This document shows, piece by piece, positions 7,047 through 14,372 of a DNA stretch of 23,628 nt (positions within the stretch are counted from its first letter, which is position 1; every line of letters starts with the position of its first letter). The position numbers and the translations under genes are program-made. The notes under the pieces were generated by a model. The model made no database searches. It was not told where the DNA came from and saw only the letters and a program-made list of their open reading frames with translations. Source of the DNA: a virus; IMG/VR virus record IMGVR_UViG_3300012919_002183, positions 1-23,628 of that record; one strand, 5' to 3'.

Positions 7047-7533
7047 CGCAGTTGTGTTGACTGTGGGTGGTGTGAAGTTTGATCCATATACAAATGCAGA
7101 ACCTAACCAAGGAATGTATTTTAGGATGGACGTGGACTCACAAACAGCAAAAGGCAGAGAGGTTATGCAGGAAACACTAGACTGGTGGAGTACACAACCT
7201 AAGGAAATAAGTGAAGAAGCCTTGGGTGACAACGACAGAATTAGTTTAGATGAAAGTATTAAAACAATAAACAAATGGTCAGTTGGTGTTGATGTATTTT
7301 GGTGCCAGGGTCCTTTATTTGACTACGCAATTTTACAGGACCTATACAAGCAGTTAGGACATCCTGTACCATGGCAATATTGGCAGATAAGAGACTCCAG
7401 AACATTGTTCAGTTTAGTGCCTAGAGACCCTAACGAAAAGAGAGCAGAGGCTCACAATGCTCTTGCTGACTGTTATTTTCAAGCAAAGAAGGTTCAAAAA
7501 GTATATAAGGATTTAAATATTAAAAATGTATAA
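7000..7533 (+). CDS. DEDDh 3'-5' exonuclease (Rv2179c/RNase T-like)
   Basis: 177 residues forming a single exonuclease domain. The acidic set is complete: Asp7 and Glu9 (MIDLETLS), Asp108 (GPLFDYAIL), and His152 with Asp157 (AHNALADC), which makes it DEDDh type. Compact phage and bacterial proteins of this kind degrade single-stranded RNA or DNA from the 3' end; T4 DexA is a functional analogue, and the Rv2179c-like family seems closest by pattern. AGGAG at 6989-6993, six bases before the ATG, sets the start. Substrate (RNA or DNA) cannot be told from sequence. Confidence 0.85.
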   Translation: MIHAMIDLETLSTNPNAVVLTVGGVKFDPYTNAEPNQGMYFRMDVDSQTAKGREVMQETLDWWSTQPKEISEEALGDNDRISLDESIKTINKWSVGVDVFWCQGPLFDYAILQDLYKQLGHPVPWQYWQIRDSRTLFSLVPRDPNEKRAEAHNALADCYFQAKKVQKVYKDLNIKNV

Positions 7534-7846
7534 ACCACTACCAGAAGGATTGACAATTAAAGAATCTAAAGTGCAAGGCTTGGGTCTGTTTGCAACAAAA
7601 GATTTTGATGCAGACGTGGTTCTCGGCATAGTGCATATTCTTAATAAAAATTTTCCACACGGAGCAATAAGAACGGCTCTCGGTGCGTTCTATAATCATT
7701 CAGGCAATCCCAACTGCAGAAATGTTGCAGGGTTTTGGCATCAATTACCTGTGAAATATCTAATGACTTCCAAACCTATAAAAGCAGGTGAAGAACTGAC
7801 AGCAGAATATAGCCTGTATGATGATTTCAACGAAGATGGAAACTAA
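7526..7846 (+). CDS. Mini SET-domain protein
   Basis: 106 residues, little more than a SET core. It shows GLGLFATKDF near the N-terminus, the cofactor-binding NHSGNPN motif (57-63, canonical NHSxxPN) and GEELTAEY (88-95) with the catalytic-type Tyr. SET proteins transfer methyl groups from S-adenosylmethionine to lysines. The usual Cys-rich post-SET segment is absent and the protein is shorter than most, so activity is likely but not certain. It overlaps the exonuclease gene by eight bases. The target in a phage infection is unknown; a ribosomal or virion protein is conceivable. Confidence 0.82.
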   Translation: MYKPLPEGLTIKESKVQGLGLFATKDFDADVVLGIVHILNKNFPHGAIRTALGAFYNHSGNPNCRNVAGFWHQLPVKYLMTSKPIKAGEELTAEYSLYDDFNEDGN

Positions 7847-8210
7847 TTGGTATAACATCACTGACCTGTACACAATAGATGATTACAAAGTTAAACACAA
7901 TCGTAATCCTAAAATTAAATTTATTAAACTGCCTTGTGTGTACAAAATAAGTATTAACGACAAAGTTGTTCACGTTGGTAGATCAGATACTTGCAAAAAA
8001 CATGGTGGAGCAGAGAAGGTACGCAAAGCGATCGTAAACCTTTTGAATGTGTTGGATCATAATCCTTCGGTAACAAAAACAAAATATTGGGAGGAAATTA
8101 GGTTGCAACATAGACCTAATTCCAGTAATATTAAGATAGGAATTATAAAAACCAATGCCATCAAAAAAAACTACATTCAAGAAGCCAAGAGAAATAATAT
8201 CCAAATATGA
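7836..8210 (+). CDS. Hypothetical protein, weak GIY-YIG resemblance
   Basis: 124 residues from the ATG at 7836, which overlaps the SET gene's end by 11 bases; an in-frame ATG at 7818 is less likely. The segment CVYKISINDKVVHVGRSDT resembles the opening beta-hairpin of GIY-YIG nucleases, but the Arg and Glu of that active site cannot be placed convincingly. The rest is basic and not recognised. Treat as unknown, possibly nuclease-related. Confidence 0.6.
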   Translation: METNWYNITDLYTIDDYKVKHNRNPKIKFIKLPCVYKISINDKVVHVGRSDTCKKHGGAEKVRKAIVNLLNVLDHNPSVTKTKYWEEIRLQHRPNSSNIKIGIIKTNAIKKNYIQEAKRNNIQI

Positions 8211-8562
8211 GGAAAGCACCTGGCTTGGTAACGACAAACCTTTCTACGAAGACGAAACAGTAGCAGTATTCAACGACAAATATCCGGTAACAAAAGGTCA
8301 TCTTTTATTCATTCCCAAAAAAGATGATCTCAAAACTGTGGTCAAAGCATATTCACTTGCTTACCATTGTGGTGAGGAGTGGATGAAGGCTGGGCAGATA
8401 GATGGATTCAACGTTGGACAAAACAGAGGTGATGCCGCTGGACAAACTATTATGTGGCCACACGTACATTTCATTCCGAGAAGAAACGGCGATCACGATC
8501 CTAGAGGAAACAATGGTGTGAGACTAGCACATCCAAACGGTGATCACAAAAGGTACTATTAA
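8155..8562 (+). CDS. HIT-family protein with first triad His replaced by Trp
   Basis: 135 residues of the histidine-triad (HIT) family, nucleotide hydrolases or transferases acting on substrates such as diadenosine polyphosphates or AMP-linked compounds. Evidence: GHLLFIPK early in the fold, FNVGQNRGDAAGQT, then QTIMWPHVHFIPRR and DPRGNNGVR. In the HxHxH triad the first His is Trp101. The middle His103, the nucleophile in known members, and His105 remain, so activity is plausible but altered. It overlaps the previous gene by 56 bases and joins the next by TAATG. Confidence 0.82.
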   Translation: MPSKKTTFKKPREIISKYEESTWLGNDKPFYEDETVAVFNDKYPVTKGHLLFIPKKDDLKTVVKAYSLAYHCGEEWMKAGQIDGFNVGQNRGDAAGQTIMWPHVHFIPRRNGDHDPRGNNGVRLAHPNGDHKRYY

Positions 8563-8825
8563 TGCCAAGAAAGAAAAAAAGACAACCACGTGGTAGACTG
8601 TATATCAGTCCAGATGGTGGCGAAACAATTTACGAACAATTATCAAATGGTAAAAGAGGCAAGTTAATAGAGCAATCCCAACTTGCAAAAGACACGGAAA
8701 TAGCACAAGACGAAATAGAGATGCATGGAGTTTATGCGATACAGATGCGAAGACAATATCCGGCTTTGAAAAACGCATGGGAAAAATATAAGACTGTATG
8801 GCACCTGATTCATGGTGAAAATTGA
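8562..8825 (+). CDS. Conserved hypothetical protein, basic N-terminus
   Basis: 87 residues starting MPRKKKRQPRGRLYISPDGG, then a helical second half with RRQYPALKNAWEKYKTVWHL. No enzyme motif is visible. From memory, short proteins with this RGRLYxSPDGG opening and YKTVWH ending occur in marine T4-like phages. The basic start suggests nucleic-acid contact. It shares one base with the HIT gene stop and ends this operon, before the longest gap in the window (95 bases), in which I see only weak promoter-like sequence. Confidence 0.7.
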   Translation: MPRKKKRQPRGRLYISPDGGETIYEQLSNGKRGKLIEQSQLAKDTEIAQDEIEMHGVYAIQMRRQYPALKNAWEKYKTVWHLIHGEN

Positions 8826-8920
8826 TGGTAATTTTTCGTGATGTACATACACTCCAATATTACTTTTACCAGTGCTGTGCGTTGCTTATATGCAGTTTAA
8901 AGGGGTGATTAAATAGTGTT

Positions 8921-9550
8921 ATGACCAAGTATGTTAGTATAATAGGCAATGGCGAAAGCAGAACAGGATTCGACATAACACCACTCAAAAAGTTCTCAAC
9001 TGTGGTAGGATGTAATGCTCTGTTTAGAGATTATCAACTAGATTATTTGGTATGTTGCGATAGGCATATGTGCCAAGAAGCGGTTAACACAGTTGGAAAA
9101 AAAACTACAATCTATACAAGAGAAAATTGGGTTGGACAATTTGCACATTGGCCTAATGTGAAAAAAGTGCCTGACTTACCATATGCTGGAGATCAAAGAC
9201 AAGACGAACCATTCCATTGGGGCACAGGACCATATGCCGGTGTTGTTGCTTTAAATTATAAACCAAAAGCCATATTCATGATTGGTTTTGATTTATGGTC
9301 AAAGAATGAAAAGCCAAACAATGTTTACAAAGACACAGACGGATACACATACATCAAAAGACCTGTAGATCCTTCATACTGGATATATCAGTTCCATAAG
9401 TTAATGGGAATTTCAGATCCAGATACAAGATGGATAGTTGTAAATGAACCTGATTGGAAGATGCCGGATGAATGGAAAAAACATACAAACGTTTTCCAAG
9501 AAACATACGAAGGCATGGCAAAGTTTATTGGAAAAAAAATAAACAGTTGA
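8921..9550 (+). CDS. IGNGESR-motif protein (possible sialyltransferase/DUF115-like)
   Basis: 209 residues. The N-terminus has a Rossmann-like beta-loop (SIIGNGESRTGFDITPL) followed by VVGCNALFRDY and DYLVCCDRHM, then HWGTGPYAGVVAL and IFMIGFDLWS. The GNGxS opening followed by a CNxxYR/CNxLFR element recalls CST-type sialyltransferases and DUF115/MptE-like proteins, which bind nucleotide-activated substrates. The match is by pattern only. A paralogue lies at 14372-15223. Likely role, inferred: glycan or nucleotide-linked transfer. ATTAAATA at 8908-8915 is a faint late-type box. Confidence 0.6.
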   Translation: MTKYVSIIGNGESRTGFDITPLKKFSTVVGCNALFRDYQLDYLVCCDRHMCQEAVNTVGKKTTIYTRENWVGQFAHWPNVKKVPDLPYAGDQRQDEPFHWGTGPYAGVVALNYKPKAIFMIGFDLWSKNEKPNNVYKDTDGYTYIKRPVDPSYWIYQFHKLMGISDPDTRWIVVNEPDWKMPDEWKKHTNVFQETYEGMAKFIGKKINS

Positions 9551-9574
9551 TAACCAGTTTGTTGGTGTATTCAC

Positions 9575-9602
9575 TTGACAAAATCTAAATAGCGTATATT
9601 AT
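9575..9602 (+). promoter_or_regulatory. Sigma70-type promoter, predicted leaderless transcript
   Basis: TTGACA (9575-9580) and TATTAT (9597-9602, one mismatch to TATAAT) are 16 bases apart in a 58-base intergenic gap. The ATG at 9609 begins seven bases after the -10 box, the same layout as the promoter at 6162-6189, so this mRNA too would start at or next to the start codon. Confidence 0.7.
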
Positions 9603-9608
9603 TATAGT

Positions 9609-9914
9609 ATGAGTTCACAATTTAAAGAGAAAGATTTAATCGCGATCAAGTTTGCATCTGGTGAAGAAATATTAGCAAAGTTCACAAGCGAAAACGAAAC
9701 ACACATTGGAGTAGATAGTGCTTTAACTTTGATGCAAGGCCCACAAGGACTTGCAATGGGCACATTTTTCAGCACAGCAGACCCTAATAAAACAATGCAT
9801 TTGTTGAAAAGTTCAATTATTTCCGTTGCAGAGATGAATCCCAAACTACATGATCAATACAACAACGTTTTTAACAAAATTAAAACAACACCAAAACCTA
9901 GCATAATAACATGA
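9609..9914 (+). CDS. Conserved hypothetical, predicted small beta-barrel (Sm-like)
   Basis: 101 residues. The opening LIAIKFASGEEILAKFTSE followed by a strand-rich core (THIGVDSALTLM) has the strand-turn pattern of Sm/Lsm or SH3-like barrels, and the C-terminal part (LLKSSIISVAEMN) closes it. From memory, equivalents exist in cyanophages. If Sm-like, RNA binding is possible but no binding residues can be assigned. The ATG follows the -10 box too closely for a leader; the stop overlaps the next start (ATGA). Confidence 0.65.
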   Translation: MSSQFKEKDLIAIKFASGEEILAKFTSENETHIGVDSALTLMQGPQGLAMGTFFSTADPNKTMHLLKSSIISVAEMNPKLHDQYNNVFNKIKTTPKPSIIT

Positions 9915-10171
9915 CCAGTAAAGTGTTAAAAGACCAAGAAATATCTATAGAAACTTTGATCGATACAACAGAGGCCATGCTGAACGTCCTCGAAAAAAAG
10001 GGTATCGATCCTGAGATGCTATCAAGAACAAAGGAATTCACTGTGTTAATACATTTCATGAAGGCAATAATAGACGGTGAACTTGGTATTCCTAACGAAC
10101 TTACTGGTAGAATCAAGGATGGCGTAGAGCCATTTAATGTTGACAACTCGTACAAACATAAGTTACACTAA
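9911..10171 (+). CDS. Hypothetical protein, 86 residues, helical
   Basis: Not recognised. An acidic, mainly helical protein (IETLIDTTEAMLNVLEKKGI) with no Cys and no membrane segment. It is coupled to the upstream gene by ATGA and sits three bases from the pterin-synthase-like gene. Operon membership is the only context. Confidence 0.65.
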   Translation: MTSKVLKDQEISIETLIDTTEAMLNVLEKKGIDPEMLSRTKEFTVLIHFMKAIIDGELGIPNELTGRIKDGVEPFNVDNSYKHKLH

Positions 10172-10174
10172 AGC

Positions 10175-10624
10175 ATGACATACTATTCAACTAAAACATA
10201 CGGGCATAATATAGGATTGGCCTGTGTGTTCCGACAACCAAACGCAGATCATTCGCATTGTCATCTGTTGCATGGATATAGTCTACAATTCAAATTTACT
10301 TTTGGTTGTGACGAGTTAGACAACAAAAACTGGGCAGTCGACTTTGGTGGATTAAAACCTTTGAAGAAGTGGTTAGAAGATCATTTTGATCATAAAACAG
10401 CATTGGATATAAATGATCCGCATCTTGAAAAGTTTAGAGAACTTGAAAAACTAGATCTTGTAGATATAGTAACTTTTGATGGAGTAGGTGCAGAAAAATT
10501 TGCCGAACACGCCTTCAACTTTGCAGACAAACTAATAAGAGAAAAGACAAACAATAGATGTTATGTGGTTGAGGTAGAATGTGCAGAACACGGAGCAAAC
10601 AGTGCCATCTACTCAAAAAAATAA
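10175..10624 (+). CDS. 6-pyruvoyl-tetrahydropterin synthase / QueD-like enzyme
   Basis: 149 residues of the PTPS/QueD fold, which converts 7,8-dihydroneopterin triphosphate into a pterin such as 6-carboxy-tetrahydropterin, an early step to queuosine and 7-deazaguanines. Seen: catalytic-type Cys29 in HSHCHLLHGYS, DFGGLK (56-61), the FDHKTALDINDP segment with Asp72-His73, and AEHGANSAIY near the end. The usual HGH zinc motif is HGY (His33, Tyr35), so one zinc ligand may come from elsewhere. Some bacterial relatives, from memory, also have HGY. No QueC, QueE or GTP cyclohydrolase is in the window, so it may feed a host pathway or a phage DNA- or tRNA-modification route encoded elsewhere. Confidence 0.85.
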   Translation: MTYYSTKTYGHNIGLACVFRQPNADHSHCHLLHGYSLQFKFTFGCDELDNKNWAVDFGGLKPLKKWLEDHFDHKTALDINDPHLEKFRELEKLDLVDIVTFDGVGAEKFAEHAFNFADKLIREKTNNRCYVVEVECAEHGANSAIYSKK

Positions 10625-11681
10625 TTTCCTATTTGAAAATATAGTCATCCAACTCAATTCAAAGCAGTTGAGAGTAAACATCTATGATACTCCTTTGGGT
10701 AAGAGGTGGTTAGAAGCACTGCAAGATAATCTAGTAAAAAAAAGAGTATTAGAAAAAAATTATTGTTTCCTAGGATGGGCGGACTCTAAAAGAAACATTT
10801 TTTATTTGTGCGACGAACTTAATAAAAACATAGCAACAATTAATAGTTTTGAATTCAATCCTGCTTATCCTAAACTACAAAGATTTGTTCCAGAACAGTT
10901 TCAAAATCCATACACATATCAATTAAGACATGAAGCCTGTAATGTCTTGCACAGATACTTTGAGGACTTGCAAGGACAGGCCTGGGAGTTATCTGATTAT
11001 TATAAACAGGCGCCAAACGAAGTAAAGTACTCTATAAGGCAGTTGAATAATTTATGCCATGAGATAGAAGGCTGGGTAAACGCATACAAAAAGAAAAATA
11101 AAGATCCTGAATGGATGAGACCATCTCAAATTACTACTTTCCTTAATGCTCCGAGACATGAGTTACATGATGAGGATTTTGAATTATTCAAACAAAATAG
11201 ATACGATAGAGAATTAGGTGGAGTATATCTACACTGGTCGCAAGTGGGTAAAACACTGTTCGAGGTATGGAGAGATCATGACGAAGCAGTGGGAGAAGGT
11301 GGCATCAACCATCAAAAATACTATTCCGGAGAGTTTGATATTGAATGGGGGCAAACAATCACCGAAGAAGACAAGTTTAAAAAAGAGGAAATGGACGAAT
11401 ACAGAGAATGGTTGAAAGAAAAAGGATTTGATTGGAATGATCCAAAACTTGCATTAGGATATATCAAGGTAGGCCAAATTGATATGAAACTAGCATTCCA
11501 GGATAAACCATTCCTAGAAGTTTATGAAGAAATGAAAGATAATTTAAATATTAAAAGTATCCATATCATTGGATCAAGAAGTTATGAAAACGAATACCCA
11601 TACACTCTCGAAAGCAATGACTGGAAACAAATTCAAATGGAAGGATTAAGAGCAGGTTATGAATCATATTCTATGCGTTAA
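10581..11681 (+). CDS. Conserved marine-phage hypothetical protein, 366 residues
   Basis: No domain recognised. A soluble, aromatic-rich protein with NIYDTPLGKRWLEAL near the start, RQLNNLCHEIEGW in the middle and GGVYLHWSQVGKTLFEVW later. From memory, relatives with the same TPLxxRW...LNxxxHxxE...VYLxxxxVGKTL layout are widespread in marine T4-like phages without known function. The start is a GTG: 10581 has GAGGT five bases upstream, and 10602 (359 residues) has CGGAG six bases upstream. Both lie inside the pterin-synthase gene. The 3' end overlaps the glycosyltransferase gene by 23 bases. Confidence 0.75.
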   Translation: MQNTEQTVPSTQKNNFLFENIVIQLNSKQLRVNIYDTPLGKRWLEALQDNLVKKRVLEKNYCFLGWADSKRNIFYLCDELNKNIATINSFEFNPAYPKLQRFVPEQFQNPYTYQLRHEACNVLHRYFEDLQGQAWELSDYYKQAPNEVKYSIRQLNNLCHEIEGWVNAYKKKNKDPEWMRPSQITTFLNAPRHELHDEDFELFKQNRYDRELGGVYLHWSQVGKTLFEVWRDHDEAVGEGGINHQKYYSGEFDIEWGQTITEEDKFKKEEMDEYREWLKEKGFDWNDPKLALGYIKVGQIDMKLAFQDKPFLEVYEEMKDNLNIKSIHIIGSRSYENEYPYTLESNDWKQIQMEGLRAGYESYSMR

Positions 11682-12354
11682 ATGGGGCAACAAATACATT
11701 TCGGAGTACGCAAATGTATTGTATAATATGTGCAAAAGGCACACAACAGTTCCTTATGAATTTCATTGCGTGACCGATGACGTTACTGGTTTGAATCCTG
11801 ATATCCATGTAATTAAATTTCCCAAGGACGTATCTTGGATTAAAACTTGGTGGAGCAAACTATGGATGTTCAGCGATGCATTACCTATCAAAGGAAATGT
11901 ATTGTATTTCGACCTAGATGTAGTAATACACAGAAACATTGATGCACTTTTTAACTATCAAGGAAAATTTAATATTATAAGAGACTTCAATAGATGCAGG
12001 ATCAAGGATTGGTCTTATTGCAATTCAAGTGTAATGCGTTGGCGAACAGGTGAAATGAATTACCTGCATGATGACTTCATTCAAAGGCCACACGAAATAA
12101 TGGGACAAAATCATGGTGACCAAGATTGGATTACGAAACGTGCAAAACAAGACGTGACACATTGGCCAGACGACTGGATCAGAAGTTACAAATGGGAAAT
12201 GATTGGACTCAAAGATACAAAAATTAGAAAAGGAAAAAAATTCGTGTTCGAAAGAGAACCGGACCTCAGTCCTGAAAATAGAGTTGCTGTTTTTCATGGC
12301 GAACCAAAACCATTTAATTGTGGAGACGAATTTGTTGTTAAAAACTGGCAATGA
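11659..12354 (+). CDS. GT-A-type glycosyltransferase
   Basis: 231 residues. The pattern is that of a nucleotide-sugar glycosyltransferase of the GT8-like kind: an N-terminal strand-helix unit, W-rich substrate region (IKTWWSKLWMF), the metal-binding DxD in VLYFDLDVVIHRNID (Asp85, Asp87), NSSVMRW, GDQDWI and a late VAVFHGEPKP. It probably adds a sugar to a phage virion part, host surface glycan or modified DNA base; the acceptor is not visible. It lies between two unknown proteins and near two IGNGESR proteins, suggesting a small glycan-related set. Confidence 0.8.
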   Translation: MNHILCVKWGNKYISEYANVLYNMCKRHTTVPYEFHCVTDDVTGLNPDIHVIKFPKDVSWIKTWWSKLWMFSDALPIKGNVLYFDLDVVIHRNIDALFNYQGKFNIIRDFNRCRIKDWSYCNSSVMRWRTGEMNYLHDDFIQRPHEIMGQNHGDQDWITKRAKQDVTHWPDDWIRSYKWEMIGLKDTKIRKGKKFVFEREPDLSPENRVAVFHGEPKPFNCGDEFVVKNWQ

Positions 12355-13673
12355 TAGACTTTTATATAGAAAAGATAAATTTCGAATTTGAAAATCACGG
12401 AAATTGCAATTTAGAGATACATTGGAATGGTAACAAAATACAAAACAATGTAATATCAGATATTCAAAAAGATAATAAACTCGAATTATTCTTCTCAAAA
12501 AATGATCCTTCCGACAAGGACTCCTATTCAACATTAAAGTATTTCAAAATAAACGATGGAAATTTTACAGACTGGTTCAAACAGATTGAATATAAAGTGG
12601 ATGTGTCCAAGCACTCTGATGTAGAAACAATAATTGTAAACAACGGCTACTATGGATATATTGGCCAATTAGAAATAAACATTTCACAATGTGATCTACT
12701 CAAGAAAGCGGCATGGTTAATAGCAGATAGACATTTCAAAAACTATAAAACAAACAGTAGAGAACGTGCTTTTCGTGAAAAAACATTTGACAATGTTCGT
12801 GATGACGCAAGATGGATGTTTACGGGATCCTGGCCACCTGATACAAAAGAGATAGTGGACCATATAGATAACCTAACAATAAAACAAACTAAACCACCTG
12901 TGATACTAGAGGATTTGAGAAAGCAGACTGAGGAATGGTTACAAAAGTCTAACAGGATTTCTTTTAAAAATTTCGATAAGTTTGAACATTTTTGTTTTGA
13001 TAAAGGTATACTGTCGTTCATTAACAGTTTCCTAATGAGGCAAAAGGAAGTTTATAAGCCAAATAAAATATATCAATTTGTTGGCGAAATAAGTGAGGGC
13101 AAAGATATAACTTACAAAGACATTTTTGGGGAGATAAAAGAAAAATCTGTCGTGTATTTAGAACTGCCTAGTCCATGGTATGACAATGACAGGCTTTTAC
13201 AAGTTGTAAAAGAAGCAAAAGAGAAAAATTGCTACATCGTGGTTGATTTGGTGTGGTGTCCTATTGCAAGAAATAACATAGATATAGATTTAGATCTTTT
13301 CGACGAAGTTTTTTTCAGCATGAACAAGGCATGGCCAATTAATCACTTACGTCCTGCAATTAGATGGTCAAAGAAACATATTAATGACATATCAACTTTT
13401 ACTAACACTTGGGGATATTATCCTGTGGTCGAGGCCAATGTGTTTTTGAACTGCATTAAAAAGTTTTCATATGATTTTACATTTAGGAAATACAGCAAAG
13501 ATGCAGATAGCATCTTGGATACCTTCGGTCTCAAACCTACAGAGGTTCTTTGGTTTGCAGAACACGACACAGTCAATCACAATGACGACAACTACATATC
13601 AAAACATTATTTTTTAGATGATAGAGTATGCATATTGAACCTGTTGCAACACAAAGGAAAATACTTCTGGTAA
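12351..13673 (+). CDS. Beta-rich domain fused to divergent aminotransferase-like domain
   Basis: 440 residues, ATGA-coupled to the glycosyltransferase gene. Residues 1 to about 115 are strand-rich (CNLEIHWNGNKIQ, LKYFKINDGNF, GYYGYIGQLEINIS), like a ligand-binding beta-sandwich. The middle part is helical. Residues about 267-370 follow the order of a fold-type I PLP enzyme: VVYLELPSPWYDND, then YIVVDLVW with Asp299 in the cofactor-pyridine position, then FFSMNKAWPINHLRPAIRW with Lys326 in the position of the Schiff-base lysine. The match is by pattern and remote. If right, it may aminate a sugar for the neighbouring transferases; a non-catalytic relative is also possible. Confidence 0.6.
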   Translation: MIDFYIEKINFEFENHGNCNLEIHWNGNKIQNNVISDIQKDNKLELFFSKNDPSDKDSYSTLKYFKINDGNFTDWFKQIEYKVDVSKHSDVETIIVNNGYYGYIGQLEINISQCDLLKKAAWLIADRHFKNYKTNSRERAFREKTFDNVRDDARWMFTGSWPPDTKEIVDHIDNLTIKQTKPPVILEDLRKQTEEWLQKSNRISFKNFDKFEHFCFDKGILSFINSFLMRQKEVYKPNKIYQFVGEISEGKDITYKDIFGEIKEKSVVYLELPSPWYDNDRLLQVVKEAKEKNCYIVVDLVWCPIARNNIDIDLDLFDEVFFSMNKAWPINHLRPAIRWSKKHINDISTFTNTWGYYPVVEANVFLNCIKKFSYDFTFRKYSKDADSILDTFGLKPTEVLWFAEHDTVNHNDDNYISKHYFLDDRVCILNLLQHKGKYFW

Positions 13674-14014
13674 TGAATATTAAAATTAAAGATAAAAAAC
13701 TTTCTTACGGCAAGGTAAAAATTAAAAAAATAAGGCACGACCTAGATGATATACCAGAAGATTGCGGATATGAAAAAAGATTCAAATACGACATAGACAT
13801 GAACTCAAATGGTATAATGGGCGAGTGCATAGAATGGTGTGTAAAAAATTGCAAAAGCAAATGGGGATGGTGGTTTGAACAAACTAATTTATATGATCCA
13901 GCCAAACATAATTGGGAAGAACAGGATGCCTACATGAGTTTTGAAGACAAAAGAGAGGCAACAGCATTTTGGCTTTCAATTGGTGCTGATAACATGAACA
14001 AACGTGATAATTAA
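13673..14014 (+). CDS. Hypothetical protein, 113 residues
   Basis: Not recognised. A basic N-terminal part (MNIKIKDKKLSYGKVKIKK) is followed by a Trp- and Cys-containing part (GECIEWCVKNCKSKWGWWFE) and a C-terminal FEDKREATAFWLS helix. The ATG at 13673 is chosen because it forms a TAATG joint with the previous stop; an in-frame ATG at 13628 lies inside that gene. From memory, short proteins with a DxxREAxxFWL ending are frequent in marine phages. Confidence 0.65.
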   Translation: MNIKIKDKKLSYGKVKIKKIRHDLDDIPEDCGYEKRFKYDIDMNSNGIMGECIEWCVKNCKSKWGWWFEQTNLYDPAKHNWEEQDAYMSFEDKREATAFWLSIGADNMNKRDN

Positions 14015-14018
14015 TAGT

Positions 14019-14372
14019 ATGAACACAATGCAAGATGTAAAATGGTTTGATATAACAGACGAAGCAAAAAATCAAATGGAAAAATTGCTTTCAAAAAACC
14101 CGGAAAAATACGCAGTCAGCCTAGAAGTAAAAGGTGGCGGATGTGCAGGATTCAAATATGAATGGGGATTCATTGACAAAAAAGAAGATATTGCTGAGGA
14201 CGATCATTTAGAAGATTGGCATACTGGTAGATTTGTTGTTGACGAAAACTCAATGCTGTACGTGGCAGGAACAAAAATTGACTGGAAAGAAGAAGTGTTC
14301 GGATCACAATTTGAAATCGTTAATCCAAACGCACAGTCAGGATGTGGCTGTGGAGAATCATTTGGCGTATAA
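14019..14372 (+). CDS. A-type iron-sulfur carrier (IscA/ErpA/HesB-like)
   Basis: 117 residues of the HesB/IscA family, carriers that deliver Fe-S clusters to target proteins. The three cluster Cys are in place: Cys42 in GGGCAGFKYEW, and Cys109 and Cys111 in SGCGCGESF at the C-terminus. The core between them includes FVVDENSMLYVAGTKIDW, the expected family pattern. The ATG at 14019 is preferred over an upstream GTG (14004) and an ATG three codons later. HesB-like genes are known among marine phage auxiliary genes. Here it is joined by TAATG to an IGNGESR protein, which need not be its client. Confidence 0.9.
   Translation: MNTMQDVKWFDITDEAKNQMEKLLSKNPEKYAVSLEVKGGGCAGFKYEWGFIDKKEDIAEDDHLEDWHTGRFVVDENSMLYVAGTKIDWKEEVFGSQFEIVNPNAQSGCGCGESFGV

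Noticed and set aside
8826-8920. Longest intergenic gap as a tRNA, riboswitch or strong promoter
   Set aside because: No cloverleaf or stable hairpin can be traced and the best promoter-like pairs match only about 4 of 6 bases.
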